Virus record (IMG/VR): IMGVR_UViG_3300045016_000109
Span: 1 to 40,821 of that record
DNA from: a virus
DNA: 40,821 nucleotides
Reading direction: 5' to 3' (one strand)
Shown here: positions 17,587 through 24,890 of the stretch, piece by piece
How the letters are laid out: each line of letters opens with the position of its first letter
Numbering within the stretch: the first letter of the stretch is position 1
Position numbers and translations under genes: made by a program
The notes under the pieces: model-generated
What the model was told of the DNA's origin: nothing
Databases searched by the model: none
Seen by the model: the letters and a program-made list of their open reading frames with translations, nothing else

Positions 17587-18470
17587 CAGTTCCTCAGTGT
17601 CGAGATCTCCATAGCCATCCTGGTCTTCGACGGCACTCGGAGGAGCGTACCAGTCTCGGGTATGGAAGATGGATCAATGCTGTGCCGCGTCATACCTGCT
17701 TCGGCCGCGTCGGTGACATACATTCTCGCCAGGTACGACCAGTAACGAATGTCACCGTACAGATTCCAAGAAATGAGGAGCCATGTGTCGGCTGGCTTGA
17801 CGGTGTACCATTGGTCGTCGTCTGCTGGGAGGAGCTTCTGAATACGGGGGAACCGATTGAAAGTGATACCCGCACGTTCGTGTCGTCTCGAACCAAAGTA
17901 TCGGCTTTCGTAGTCGTGCCCACTGCGGTCCAATTCACCGGAACGGTACTCCTGTAGACGCGCTTGCCGGGGGGTGACGAACGGCGCAACCAAGTTCCCT
18001 TGGATCTGTTCAAGGATGAATTCCACTCGAGCCAACATGGGGAGACGGCCCTGGTCCACATGAGGGCCATTGAACTGAAACGCTATCGCATCTTCCTCCG
18101 GAATTCGAGCACGTTTTTCCCACCTGATCGTGGAATTTTTCATCCAATGCGAAACAGCAAGCTGAAACTCAATACTGTTCGGCTCAAAAAGGATATTGTA
18201 GATAAAGCTCCCGAATTCCGGGAGCGTGTCGTGCTCGGTCGGACGAGTCAGGAGAATATGGAATATGGCCTCCGCAATGTGATTGACCTTGGCTCCGGTG
18301 TCCTCCCGGATGCTCCATCGCTCCATGAGGTACTGCAGCACCACGGAAACCGAATCCGAAATCCCGTCCGTGACACGGACCCCCCCCGTGGCTTCGTTTA
18401 GCCGGAACGGGAATCCGGTGCCCCGTCCGTAAAAGGGCGCGGTTCGAGCACGGAGTTTCGGCACTGCCAT
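17586..18470 (-). CDS. gp25-like wedge protein fused to a LysM-like (gp53-type) domain
   Basis: In this 294-aa protein, residues about 12-165 resemble T4 gp25/P2 gpW baseplate wedge proteins, including AEAIFHILLTRPTEHDTLPE and FGSFIYNILFEPN, the conserved R/P-E-FG core. Residues about 222-280 (YTVKPADTWLLISWNLYGD ... IPETGTLLRVPS) have the LysM pattern. In T4, gp25 and the LysM-bearing gp53 are separate neighbouring inner-wedge proteins, so this gene may be a natural fusion of both. Standard gp25 is about 130 residues. It is coupled to the gpJ gene by TGATG. Confidence 0.8.
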   Translation of the reverse strand: MAVPKLRARTAPFYGRGTGFPFRLNEATGGVRVTDGISDSVSVVLQYLMERWSIREDTGAKVNHIAEAIFHILLTRPTEHDTLPEFGSFIYNILFEPNSIEFQLAVSHWMKNSTIRWEKRARIPEEDAIAFQFNGPHVDQGRLPMLARVEFILEQIQGNLVAPFVTPRQARLQEYRSGELDRSGHDYESRYFGSRRHERAGITFNRFPRIQKLLPADDDQWYTVKPADTWLLISWNLYGDIRYWSYLARMYVTDAAEAGMTRHSIDPSSIPETGTLLRVPSKTRMAMEISTLRN

Positions 18471-18471
18471 G

Positions 18472-19416
18472 TTACTCGTCCTCGTCTTTGTACTTCTTGA
18501 AGTACTCGTTTATCTGACTACGGATGCCTTTGATCGGGCCTTCCATCGGCACGAGTTCCTGTTCCTGAATGATCTGTTGAGTGACTTCGATTTGTCCTTT
18601 CTCGCCGTTGACAACAAGCTGCGTCTCGCCAGCTGTGAGGAATATCTTCTTGCTTTTCGAGTCAAGTAGGATTGAAGGACCCACTTCGCCTTTTTCCGGA
18701 GAGGCAAAGATTATCAGGACACCATTCCCATCCTTGGCCAATTGAAGGAGGCCCTGGCCGTTGAGGTCCAGGGTTCCGATGATTGCGAGACCGCCTTCCA
18801 CCAATTTGGAAGGCTTCTTATTGTTGCCGCGGAATGCACTCTTGTCGCCTCGCATTTCTCCCTGTCGCATCCGGCTTGCGGTGCATTCGCCCGAGCTTTT
18901 CGCGTCTTCCTTCTTGCCCGGCGCCATGCTGAAAAAACCGGCCCCCGTCCAATCACAGAGGAAAGTGGCCTCCTGTTTGCCGTTGTCGTCGAACATGAGG
19001 GTCGCGCCGGAAACGCTCTTGAGCACACGCACATTGACTGATTTCTTCTTCTGAGACTTCGCTTCGATCGGAATATAAGGTTTGCCATCGTCTCCCCATG
19101 CGGAGGCCGGGAAACAGTATGGCCGGTCGTAGTTGCCGCCCTCGAACCCGAGCGCCACGAGAAGGCCTGGGACCGGAGGCCACCACATACCGAAATCACC
19201 TTTCTTTTCGCTCGATCCCACAGGATTGCCGAACCATTCCGCCCAGGTCGTCCAGTATTCGGGCTTTTCGTCACCGTAGACTTCGGCGCATTCCACCAGG
19301 ACCCGGCCGCGCATTTCAGGATCATCCACTGATTTGACCACGCCGAAATGAAGTGCGGTGCCCTGCGTGCCTTCAAAAGAGTCATCTGGGAACGGGAGTA
19401 CGCTATTCTCGATCAT
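18472..19416 (-). CDS. Baseplate spike protein (gp5/VgrG-type OB fold)
   Basis: This 314-aa protein has an N-terminal OB fold with VKSVDDPEMRGRVLVECAEV and the later PPVPGLLVALGFEGGNYDRP, the typical 'v....D......GRvkV......W.p..G..v.v.F..G....P' layout of phage spikes. The C-terminal half contains short beta repeats (LAIIGTLDLNGQGLLQLA; ILLDSKSKKIFLTA) that suit a trimeric beta-helix needle, then a lysine-rich tail. No lysozyme domain is present, unlike T4 gp5. Its ATG overlaps the hub stop as ATGA. It pierces the outer membrane or cell envelope, by family knowledge. Confidence 0.82.
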   Translation of the reverse strand: MIENSVLPFPDDSFEGTQGTALHFGVVKSVDDPEMRGRVLVECAEVYGDEKPEYWTTWAEWFGNPVGSSEKKGDFGMWWPPVPGLLVALGFEGGNYDRPYCFPASAWGDDGKPYIPIEAKSQKKKSVNVRVLKSVSGATLMFDDNGKQEATFLCDWTGAGFFSMAPGKKEDAKSSGECTASRMRQGEMRGDKSAFRGNNKKPSKLVEGGLAIIGTLDLNGQGLLQLAKDGNGVLIIFASPEKGEVGPSILLDSKSKKIFLTAGETQLVVNGEKGQIEVTQQIIQEQELVPMEGPIKGIRSQINEYFKKYKDEDE

Positions 19417-20591
19417 TTTTTTGGTCCAAATACTGTTGGAGAACTATCTTTTGGGTCAGTCTTGCCCTTGTTGTCGTCTTGTTTTTGTGACGTTACCTCT
19501 TCAATGGGTTTCTTGACCTTGTTCGGATTCAAAGCCTTGCCCTCGGCCTTCTTTCCTGTATCGCGGCCAGTCTGCCCGTCCACCTGCCAGTTAAAGGTCA
19601 TGGTGTATTCGCCATCCCCGAAGGTCAGAGTTGCTTGACTTTCCGCGTCGGTAGGTCTGGGTCCGGCATAGATGTTGTCTTTTCCTTTGTAGATGTCTCC
19701 GTAATATACCATTGGTTGAGGAGCATTTCCCGCGTCCTTACCGGTCCCTCCTCGGATTACCTGTGCGTCCGTGATGTATCCCGATTTGCTGCCCCAATCA
19801 TGATCTACGCTTTTGACGTACCACTTCCCGGATCCTTGACTGCCTACCCCCTCGATGGTTATGCCTTTTTTGGCTCTGAGGAGGGGGTATCCCACCAAAT
19901 TGAGAGTTCCGGTGTATGCTGAAGACTGAGCCCGCTTGTTTGCGTTGTTCATGCGGCTCTTTTCCCCGGGTGTTTCAGGTTTCAGGCCTGATGTTGCCTG
20001 CCGGTTCCCGGTGAGACCGCTCCCTCCACCGCTATCCTTGCCATAAACCTTTGAAGCATCCCCACCGCTATCCTTCTGAGGTTCCGCACGATTCAATGCC
20101 TCCTGCATTTGCTCGCCACAATGCCTCCCAGCAGGCCACGGACCGCGCTTGCAACCGCCTACGGTCGGTGATGATGTACCGCCCGGATTCTTTACCTTGC
20201 TTTGGTCGATCTGGGTCCCGGTCTCTTGAGCAACCTCTTCGATGATCTTCTTGGGCTTGTCGGTCTTGTGGTGTCCACGACCGGTCTTTTGGGACAGTTT
20301 GTGCGTTGCATCCAAGCCTATGACGGTTATGGTTCGTCCTTGGCCGGAATGCCATTCCTTGTATTTCTTGATCGTCAATTCGACCTTCTGGTTAAGTGTT
20401 CGCCAGTGACCAAAACGAATCGAGACCGTACCGTCAACGCTGAAGGCACCATCGTATTTGAGGTCTTTGTTGTCCACCACCACCATCAAAGAACACATGC
20501 TGTCGTCCGCGTCCTTCAAATGCCATCTCAGGCAGTCCTTGGTTACGTCCTTACCGTCTATGGTGACGATGAAATCAGGATGTTTGTCCAT
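19413..20591 (-). CDS. Baseplate hub protein (gpD/gp27-type)
   Basis: This 392-aa protein, starting MDKHPDFIVTIDGKDVTKDC, resembles late-control gpD/gp27 hub proteins, which form the ring between tail tube and spike. The N-terminal beta domains (FSVDGTVSIRFGHWRTL; GRTITVIGLDATHKLSQKT) fit. A low-complexity Gly/Ser/Lys insert with a CKRGPWPAGRHC cysteine pair occupies about residues 150-235, after which the second hub domain continues (LNLVGYPLLRAKKGITIEGVG, location only) with the KWYVKSVDHDW segment common in gpD. It lies between the adaptor and spike genes, overlapping both. The stop/start overlap upstream is TGATG. Confidence 0.8.
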   Translation of the reverse strand: MDKHPDFIVTIDGKDVTKDCLRWHLKDADDSMCSLMVVVDNKDLKYDGAFSVDGTVSIRFGHWRTLNQKVELTIKKYKEWHSGQGRTITVIGLDATHKLSQKTGRGHHKTDKPKKIIEEVAQETGTQIDQSKVKNPGGTSSPTVGGCKRGPWPAGRHCGEQMQEALNRAEPQKDSGGDASKVYGKDSGGGSGLTGNRQATSGLKPETPGEKSRMNNANKRAQSSAYTGTLNLVGYPLLRAKKGITIEGVGSQGSGKWYVKSVDHDWGSKSGYITDAQVIRGGTGKDAGNAPQPMVYYGDIYKGKDNIYAGPRPTDAESQATLTFGDGEYTMTFNWQVDGQTGRDTGKKAEGKALNPNKVKKPIEEVTSQKQDDNKGKTDPKDSSPTVFGPKK

Positions 20592-21061
20592 CAGCCAAGC
20601 TCATGAGCACGGATAATGACATGCCCTTCTTTTGGAAGGAGCATGTTTGGTTCCGCGAGGTACGTGAAATGGTGCTGCTGGCCACGGTGCGAACCCATGC
20701 GGAAGTGGACCCTCTTGAGTATCGCCTTGGCGTCAAGGGAACCGCCGAGGATGATCTGCACTTCAGGGGGGCGGTTCAGCCCCATACCTCGAACAAGCGG
20801 TTTCGTGAGCTTGTGGAGCTTATCGAACCATCCTTTTACGAAGAAATCGCTGTTGTTGTGCTTTGATACCTCTATCGAGAGGCTGATAATACGAGCCTCC
20901 CCGCATCCGAAATGAAATATAGGTCTCTCCGCGCCTGCCGGATGGAGTTGCGCCCACTTGTTCACCTTGTCATAATGGACCTCGTAGGGATTCCACTGAA
21001 ACACGACCGGCTCTGCGAACGCTTCCAGAGGAATAATCATGCCTTTGGTGAAGTTGGCCAT
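20591..21061 (-). CDS. Tail adaptor / CIS-tube-like LysM-region protein
   Basis: This 156-aa protein resembles the small protein that lies between tape measure and hub in contractile phages and injection systems (contractile-injection-system tube/LysM adaptor type). Visible features are FQWNPYEVHYDK near residue 21, the 'F.FNP..l' motif typical of that group, and RPPEVQIILGGSLDAKAILKR, where family members have a strand pair. It probably connects the last tube ring to the hub. A classical LysM motif is not clear at the C terminus. It begins in a TAATG overlap with the tape-measure gene. Confidence 0.68.
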   Translation of the reverse strand: MANFTKGMIIPLEAFAEPVVFQWNPYEVHYDKVNKWAQLHPAGAERPIFHFGCGEARIISLSIEVSKHNNSDFFVKGWFDKLHKLTKPLVRGMGLNRPPEVQIILGGSLDAKAILKRVHFRMGSHRGQQHHFTYLAEPNMLLPKEGHVIIRAHELG

Positions 21062-23415
21062 TACGAGGTTCTACCCCCGCCGAAACGAGCGCGGTTGTGC
21101 ATGCCTTCGTCTATCAGGACGTTCTGCACAGCGGTCCTCAGTTCATTGCCATCGAGGAAGACGCGGACGTTTATTCCGCCTGCCGCTGCGCCTTCAGTCA
21201 CTTTCAAGGATGCGGGCTTCAGGAGGCTGTGGAGATACTCGGCCTCGCTTGGGAGAGGAGCTTCCTTCTGAGAAGGAGGAACATACTGCTCCGGTTTAGG
21301 GGGGGCGTAATGTTCAGGCTTCCCGCCGAATACAGGTGTTTTCAGCCAGGACGGGATAGCATTAGCAAGGGCATCGCGAAATTGTCCAAGACCGCTGATG
21401 ACCGAATTCATGTTTGACGAGAATTCCTCACGAACACTGTTGGGGAGGATGCTGTTTTCAGTCCTCTTCTCGAAAATGTCGGTTCCCAAATCGCGCCACT
21501 GGTTCCACAGTAAATTTTTCCGACGATCCCACTCCTCTTGTTCAAGCGGATTTTCCTTTCCCGGGCGCGGTCCCAGATTGCGAAGATCTTGTTGATACCC
21601 CTTGTCCATAGCCTCGTTAAGTTCTTTGCGGAGTTTTTCCTTTTGGATGTCCATGGCCGAGGCTTCCAAAGCATCCTCCGGTTTACGGAACGGCCCGTAC
21701 TTCTTCGCAATGCCGGTGAGGATGTCGGCCTGATTCTGCCGGTCGGAACCCTCGCGCGCTTTGTCGAAGATGTCAGCAAGGCCGCCGACTGCCCGACTTA
21801 TCGCCCCCTTAGACTTCTGGATGGACTTCCAGAAGGAAGAAGCGGCATTCTCGAGCTGCTGCCATTGGTAATAGGTATCCGACACCGATTCTGCACTCTG
21901 CGCCGCCAAACCCTGCATGTTCGCGCTAGAAAGAGCCTCCAAGAACTCCTTGAACCGCTCGATGAAGCCGGAAGAGAGGATCGAGGTCAACGCCGGGAGG
22001 AAATCTCTGCTCATGCCAAGATCCTTCACCATGTTCAGACCGAACTGCTCATCCGTCTTGAGACGCTGTGCCAAGTGCATGTTCTTGGACAGGGTATCGG
22101 TAATAAGCGCGGCGAATTTCTGAGGATCCTGCATCGCCTGCGAAACTTGAGCTGTACGCTGCCGCAAGAGCATGGGGTCAACAGGACCTATTTTGCCGGT
22201 CGTGAGATCCTGCGCCATTTCTCTGTTTCCGAGCATCATGAGTCGAGCCAGCGCTTCGGGCCTCGCCATCATGTCTTTGGATGCTCGACCGGCCTTCGCT
22301 CCTTTGTACCCGCTGTCAGCCATCGCGCCAGCCCAAGCCATCTGCGCTGCGGGGTTCCATCCGTGCTGTGCCATCGTCGGTGCGGCATACTGCATGAAAT
22401 CCATGACACCAGTGCCCCAGATGTTGGATTTCTCCACAATCTTGGCCATCCATGCGGCGTTCTGCTGGTACATTTCACCGAGGTTCACATTGCCGAAGCC
22501 TCTCACGTTCGCCCTGCCGCCGCCGGTGAGCGCCTTGTATGTTTCGCCCCCCTGCGCCATGCCGTAGCCGAGGGTGATCTTGCTCAATTGCTCCGCGGCC
22601 TTGCTTGGGTCCATCTGTGCGATCTTGCCGGCCATAATCGCCGCTTCATTCATGGCTTGAAGCTGCCCTAAACCGAGCTTGTTCACATCAAACGCGGAAG
22701 CGGTCTGCGACATGGTCTTAACGTACTGCTCAGGAGCTACGCTCGGAAGTTTTTGCGCGAACCTGTGTCCTGCCGCCTCCGTCAAATCCTTCTCTTGTGC
22801 TCCGAACCCAACAGACGAAAGCAGACCCAAGGCTTCTGCCATTTGCTTCCGGTCGGCCGCAACAGCACCCCGGCCGAGCGCATGGGCACCGTGAAGACCC
22901 GCGGAAAGCAGTTGCCAGCGGAGCCAGAAGCCGGGAATGAGACCCAAGAGGTTGCCGGAAGAGAGAGAGCCACCTTTACTGCCCCCCCCGGTTGCCCCAG
23001 GCATCCCCACGACGGCACCGGGGCCAGCTGTTGCAGCCCCGACCTTCTTGGTTGCTGCGCCCACACTCGTAGCGAGATCGGATACCGCCTTCTTTGCCGT
23101 CTCCGCGCTACGTGCGACCGGATCGAAAATGTTGGGATTCATCCTCGTGCGGTTGATGGAGTCGATATTCGAATGAATGCCTCCGAGCGCGGTAGATGCG
23201 GTACGGACCTGACCGCTCATGGTCCCCAAACCCGCCCCGAAATCACGGAGAAAACCAGCAGCCTGCTGGAACCCTCCCGCGAGGCGGTGCATCTGTTGGG
23301 TCCAGCTTTGGAGCTTCCCACCAAGGCTATCGAATCGCGTCTCGACAGCTTGAACGGCCTGGATGATCTTGTCGTGGCCGGTGACGCTGAAAGCTATGCC
23401 GATTTCCTGATTCAC
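21061..23415 (-). CDS. Tail tape measure protein
   Basis: This 784-aa protein sets tail length and is ejected with the DNA. It starts with GTG at 23415 (MNQEIGIAFSVTGHDKI), after AAGG. The N-terminal 100 residues are a helical coiled coil typical of tape measures, followed by Gly/Ala-rich sections and a hydrophobic patch near residue 155 (GLIPGFWLRWQLLSAGLHG). A long helical central region and a C-terminal beta patch (INVRVFLDGNELRTAV) follow. It lies directly after the frameshifting chaperone pair, the standard tape-measure location. By the usual 1.5 angstrom per residue rule the tail would be roughly 115 nm, which is inference. No lytic transglycosylase domain was seen. Confidence 0.88.
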   Translation of the reverse strand: MNQEIGIAFSVTGHDKIIQAVQAVETRFDSLGGKLQSWTQQMHRLAGGFQQAAGFLRDFGAGLGTMSGQVRTASTALGGIHSNIDSINRTRMNPNIFDPVARSAETAKKAVSDLATSVGAATKKVGAATAGPGAVVGMPGATGGGSKGGSLSSGNLLGLIPGFWLRWQLLSAGLHGAHALGRGAVAADRKQMAEALGLLSSVGFGAQEKDLTEAAGHRFAQKLPSVAPEQYVKTMSQTASAFDVNKLGLGQLQAMNEAAIMAGKIAQMDPSKAAEQLSKITLGYGMAQGGETYKALTGGGRANVRGFGNVNLGEMYQQNAAWMAKIVEKSNIWGTGVMDFMQYAAPTMAQHGWNPAAQMAWAGAMADSGYKGAKAGRASKDMMARPEALARLMMLGNREMAQDLTTGKIGPVDPMLLRQRTAQVSQAMQDPQKFAALITDTLSKNMHLAQRLKTDEQFGLNMVKDLGMSRDFLPALTSILSSGFIERFKEFLEALSSANMQGLAAQSAESVSDTYYQWQQLENAASSFWKSIQKSKGAISRAVGGLADIFDKAREGSDRQNQADILTGIAKKYGPFRKPEDALEASAMDIQKEKLRKELNEAMDKGYQQDLRNLGPRPGKENPLEQEEWDRRKNLLWNQWRDLGTDIFEKRTENSILPNSVREEFSSNMNSVISGLGQFRDALANAIPSWLKTPVFGGKPEHYAPPKPEQYVPPSQKEAPLPSEAEYLHSLLKPASLKVTEGAAAGGINVRVFLDGNELRTAVQNVLIDEGMHNRARFGGGRTS

Positions 23416-23420
23416 TCGCC

Positions 23421-23648
23421 TTACTCCCGCTCAGACTCTTTTCTCTCGAATTCCTTTTGTTCTTTGAATTGCTGCCACATCTTGTGACGCACTGAGGACG
23501 GCCACGACAGGACTTCATTTCTGGATTGATGCAGGTGATAGACGAGGTTGAAAATCTCCTGGTCTATCTGTTCAAGGGATTTGTTTTGGAGGAATAGCCG
23601 GTCAACGTCCTTATAACCCCACTGAGTGAATCCGCCTCCTGCGGCTAT
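23421..23648 (-). CDS. Tail assembly chaperone extension, expressed by -1 frameshift
   Basis: This frame has no convincing start or ribosome binding site of its own. It begins at codon ATA (23648) exactly where a -1 slip on GGGGGGA would enter it. The 75 added residues (IAAGGGFTQWGYKDVDRL ... YHLHQSRNEVLSWPSSVR) resemble the short helical proteins that follow chaperones in myoviruses, with a 'W...R' motif and a charged C terminus. The predicted fusion (24364 to 23421) is about 314 residues. The open frame extends upstream to a GTG at 23708, overlapping the chaperone gene by 64 bp. In lambda and P2 the equivalent extension recruits tail tube protein to the tape measure. Confidence 0.72.
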   Translation of the reverse strand: MAAGGGFTQWGYKDVDRLFLQNKSLEQIDQEIFNLVYHLHQSRNEVLSWPSSVRHKMWQQFKEQKEFERKESERE

Positions 23649-23666
23649 CCCCCCGGATAGAAAAAA
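23594..23666 (-). promoter_or_regulatory. -1 ribosomal frameshift site and possible stimulatory stem
   Basis: Reading the minus strand, T_TTT_TTC lies at 23666-23660 and G_GGG_GGA at 23654-23648, both in the zero frame. The stop TAG (23647-23645) immediately follows the second. Downstream, ATAGCCG (ending at the slip site) can pair with CGGCTAT at 23600-23594, giving a 7-bp stem with a 41-nt loop. A small CCGC/GCGG hairpin lies inside it. Confidence 0.75.
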
Positions 23667-24364
23667 TCCGGATGCGTGAGGATGTTCATCCGCCCTCGAA
23701 CCCCACACTCAGGACACGGCACGATAACAAAAGTGTCGTACCCGCAGACGAGCTGCTTTCTTGCTCTCCTGATCGCTTCATGGTCCTTCTTTTTCAATGC
23801 AACCACGTCCTCGTAGGTGAAGTCCTCGGAGCCATCCAGACGCCGCAGGCAAAGGTAATCGCTCTGATTCACGTCTACGCCTTCCGTCTGCATCTGTCCG
23901 AGGATGATGCTTTCCTTGTGGCCGTTGAGCATCCCGATTTCCGCCTTCATGCCGCTCCTGGGGAGCGTGATGGTGATAACCGGGTCTGGTGCGCCGGAGG
24001 ACTCGGGGGGGATCGGCCGCATAGTCAGCTTGTTCAACGGCGCGGCCTGGTCCGATGTCTTGCCGCAGGCACCACAGAAGTAGGAAAACTCAAAAGTCTC
24101 GGCGTAGTTGACCTTGAAGATCTCGATAGCCAAGAAATCCTGGTCGGGAACGAGTAGATCTTTGATGACCTGCTGATCTACCTTCGTGATGTCCCCGATG
24201 GATTGGGTAAGGGCTGCCAGATACTCGTAAGTAATCTGGTAGCGCGGTTTGTTGCCCTTGAAGAGCCCCCGATCGGACTTGCCGTCACCCTCGATGATGA
24301 CGGCCGGCTGTCCACTTATGGGAAGCACCAATTCTCTGCTTTCAGTTTCGGAATCAGGAAGCAT
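23645..24364 (-). CDS. Tail assembly chaperone (short form), zinc-ribbon-like
   Basis: This 239-aa protein, starting at the ATG at 24364, lies between tail tube and tape measure, the standard position of the tail assembly chaperone (gpG/gpE type; T4 gp26-like baseplate family is an alternative). Two cysteine pairs, CGACG near residue 97 and CPECG near 218, could bind one zinc together. The middle resembles LGQMQTEGVDVNQSDYLCLR chaperone-like helices. It ends NILTHPDFFYPGG followed by TAG, with the frameshift heptamers inside those last codons. Most products would terminate here and a minority would be extended, by analogy with lambda. Confidence 0.75.
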   Translation of the reverse strand: MLPDSETESRELVLPISGQPAVIIEGDGKSDRGLFKGNKPRYQITYEYLAALTQSIGDITKVDQQVIKDLLVPDQDFLAIEIFKVNYAETFEFSYFCGACGKTSDQAAPLNKLTMRPIPPESSGAPDPVITITLPRSGMKAEIGMLNGHKESIILGQMQTEGVDVNQSDYLCLRRLDGSEDFTYEDVVALKKKDHEAIRRARKQLVCGYDTFVIVPCPECGVRGRMNILTHPDFFYPGG

Positions 24365-24371
24365 GAATCAC

Positions 24372-24851
24372 CTATTTGACTTCCAATTCTCGGTATTCGT
24401 ACTTGAGGTGGATTTCCTCGATAACGTCCCGGTTTTCAGTCAGGCTGTGTCTGTTCCCGAGACGGTAGTGGCTGATTTGAGCCCGAATCAGCGTCCATTC
24501 CCTCGACACATTTCCGTCAGGTTTCATTTCGTAGAAACTCACATTCCGCTGATACTGTCGGGGCAATCCGCCGTTGCCGGTTCTCGGATCCTGCGCCTGG
24601 TTTGCCCACACCTCGAAATAATCCCGTCCCACGCCTTCAGCAGGGACCACGAGTTTGAGCACAGCATCGTTAAATTTCACCATCCCGGTTTCGTGCGAAG
24701 GATGGTTCTGCCCTGCGCCAGCGTGCTCAGTGATGGAATGGATGCGGTCGCCGGGATCGAAGTCTTGAACCAGTGCGACCAACAGGCCGTTGATCTCCAC
24801 GCGGAACTTGAATTCTTTCAAGCGGGGGATCGCATAGGTTTCAGTTGCCAT
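24372..24851 (-). CDS. Tail tube protein (T4 gp19-type)
   Basis: This 159-aa protein is the inner tube subunit polymerising under the sheath. It starts MATETYAIPRLKEFKFRVE (the 'Y....F.F.V.I.G' pattern of gp19 tubes) and continues with GMVKFNDAVLKLVVPAEGV, RTGNGGLPRQYQRNVSFYE and an ILxA-like RAQISHYRLGNRHSLTENR region (locations only). Length and order after the sheath gene match tube proteins of contractile phages and injection systems. The start has a clear AAGGAGTAACAC leader. Confidence 0.9.
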   Translation of the reverse strand: MATETYAIPRLKEFKFRVEINGLLVALVQDFDPGDRIHSITEHAGAGQNHPSHETGMVKFNDAVLKLVVPAEGVGRDYFEVWANQAQDPRTGNGGLPRQYQRNVSFYEMKPDGNVSREWTLIRAQISHYRLGNRHSLTENRDVIEEIHLKYEYRELEVK

Positions 24852-24890
24852 GTGTTACTCCTTGAATGAGCCCGAAGGCTATGGGCTCAC

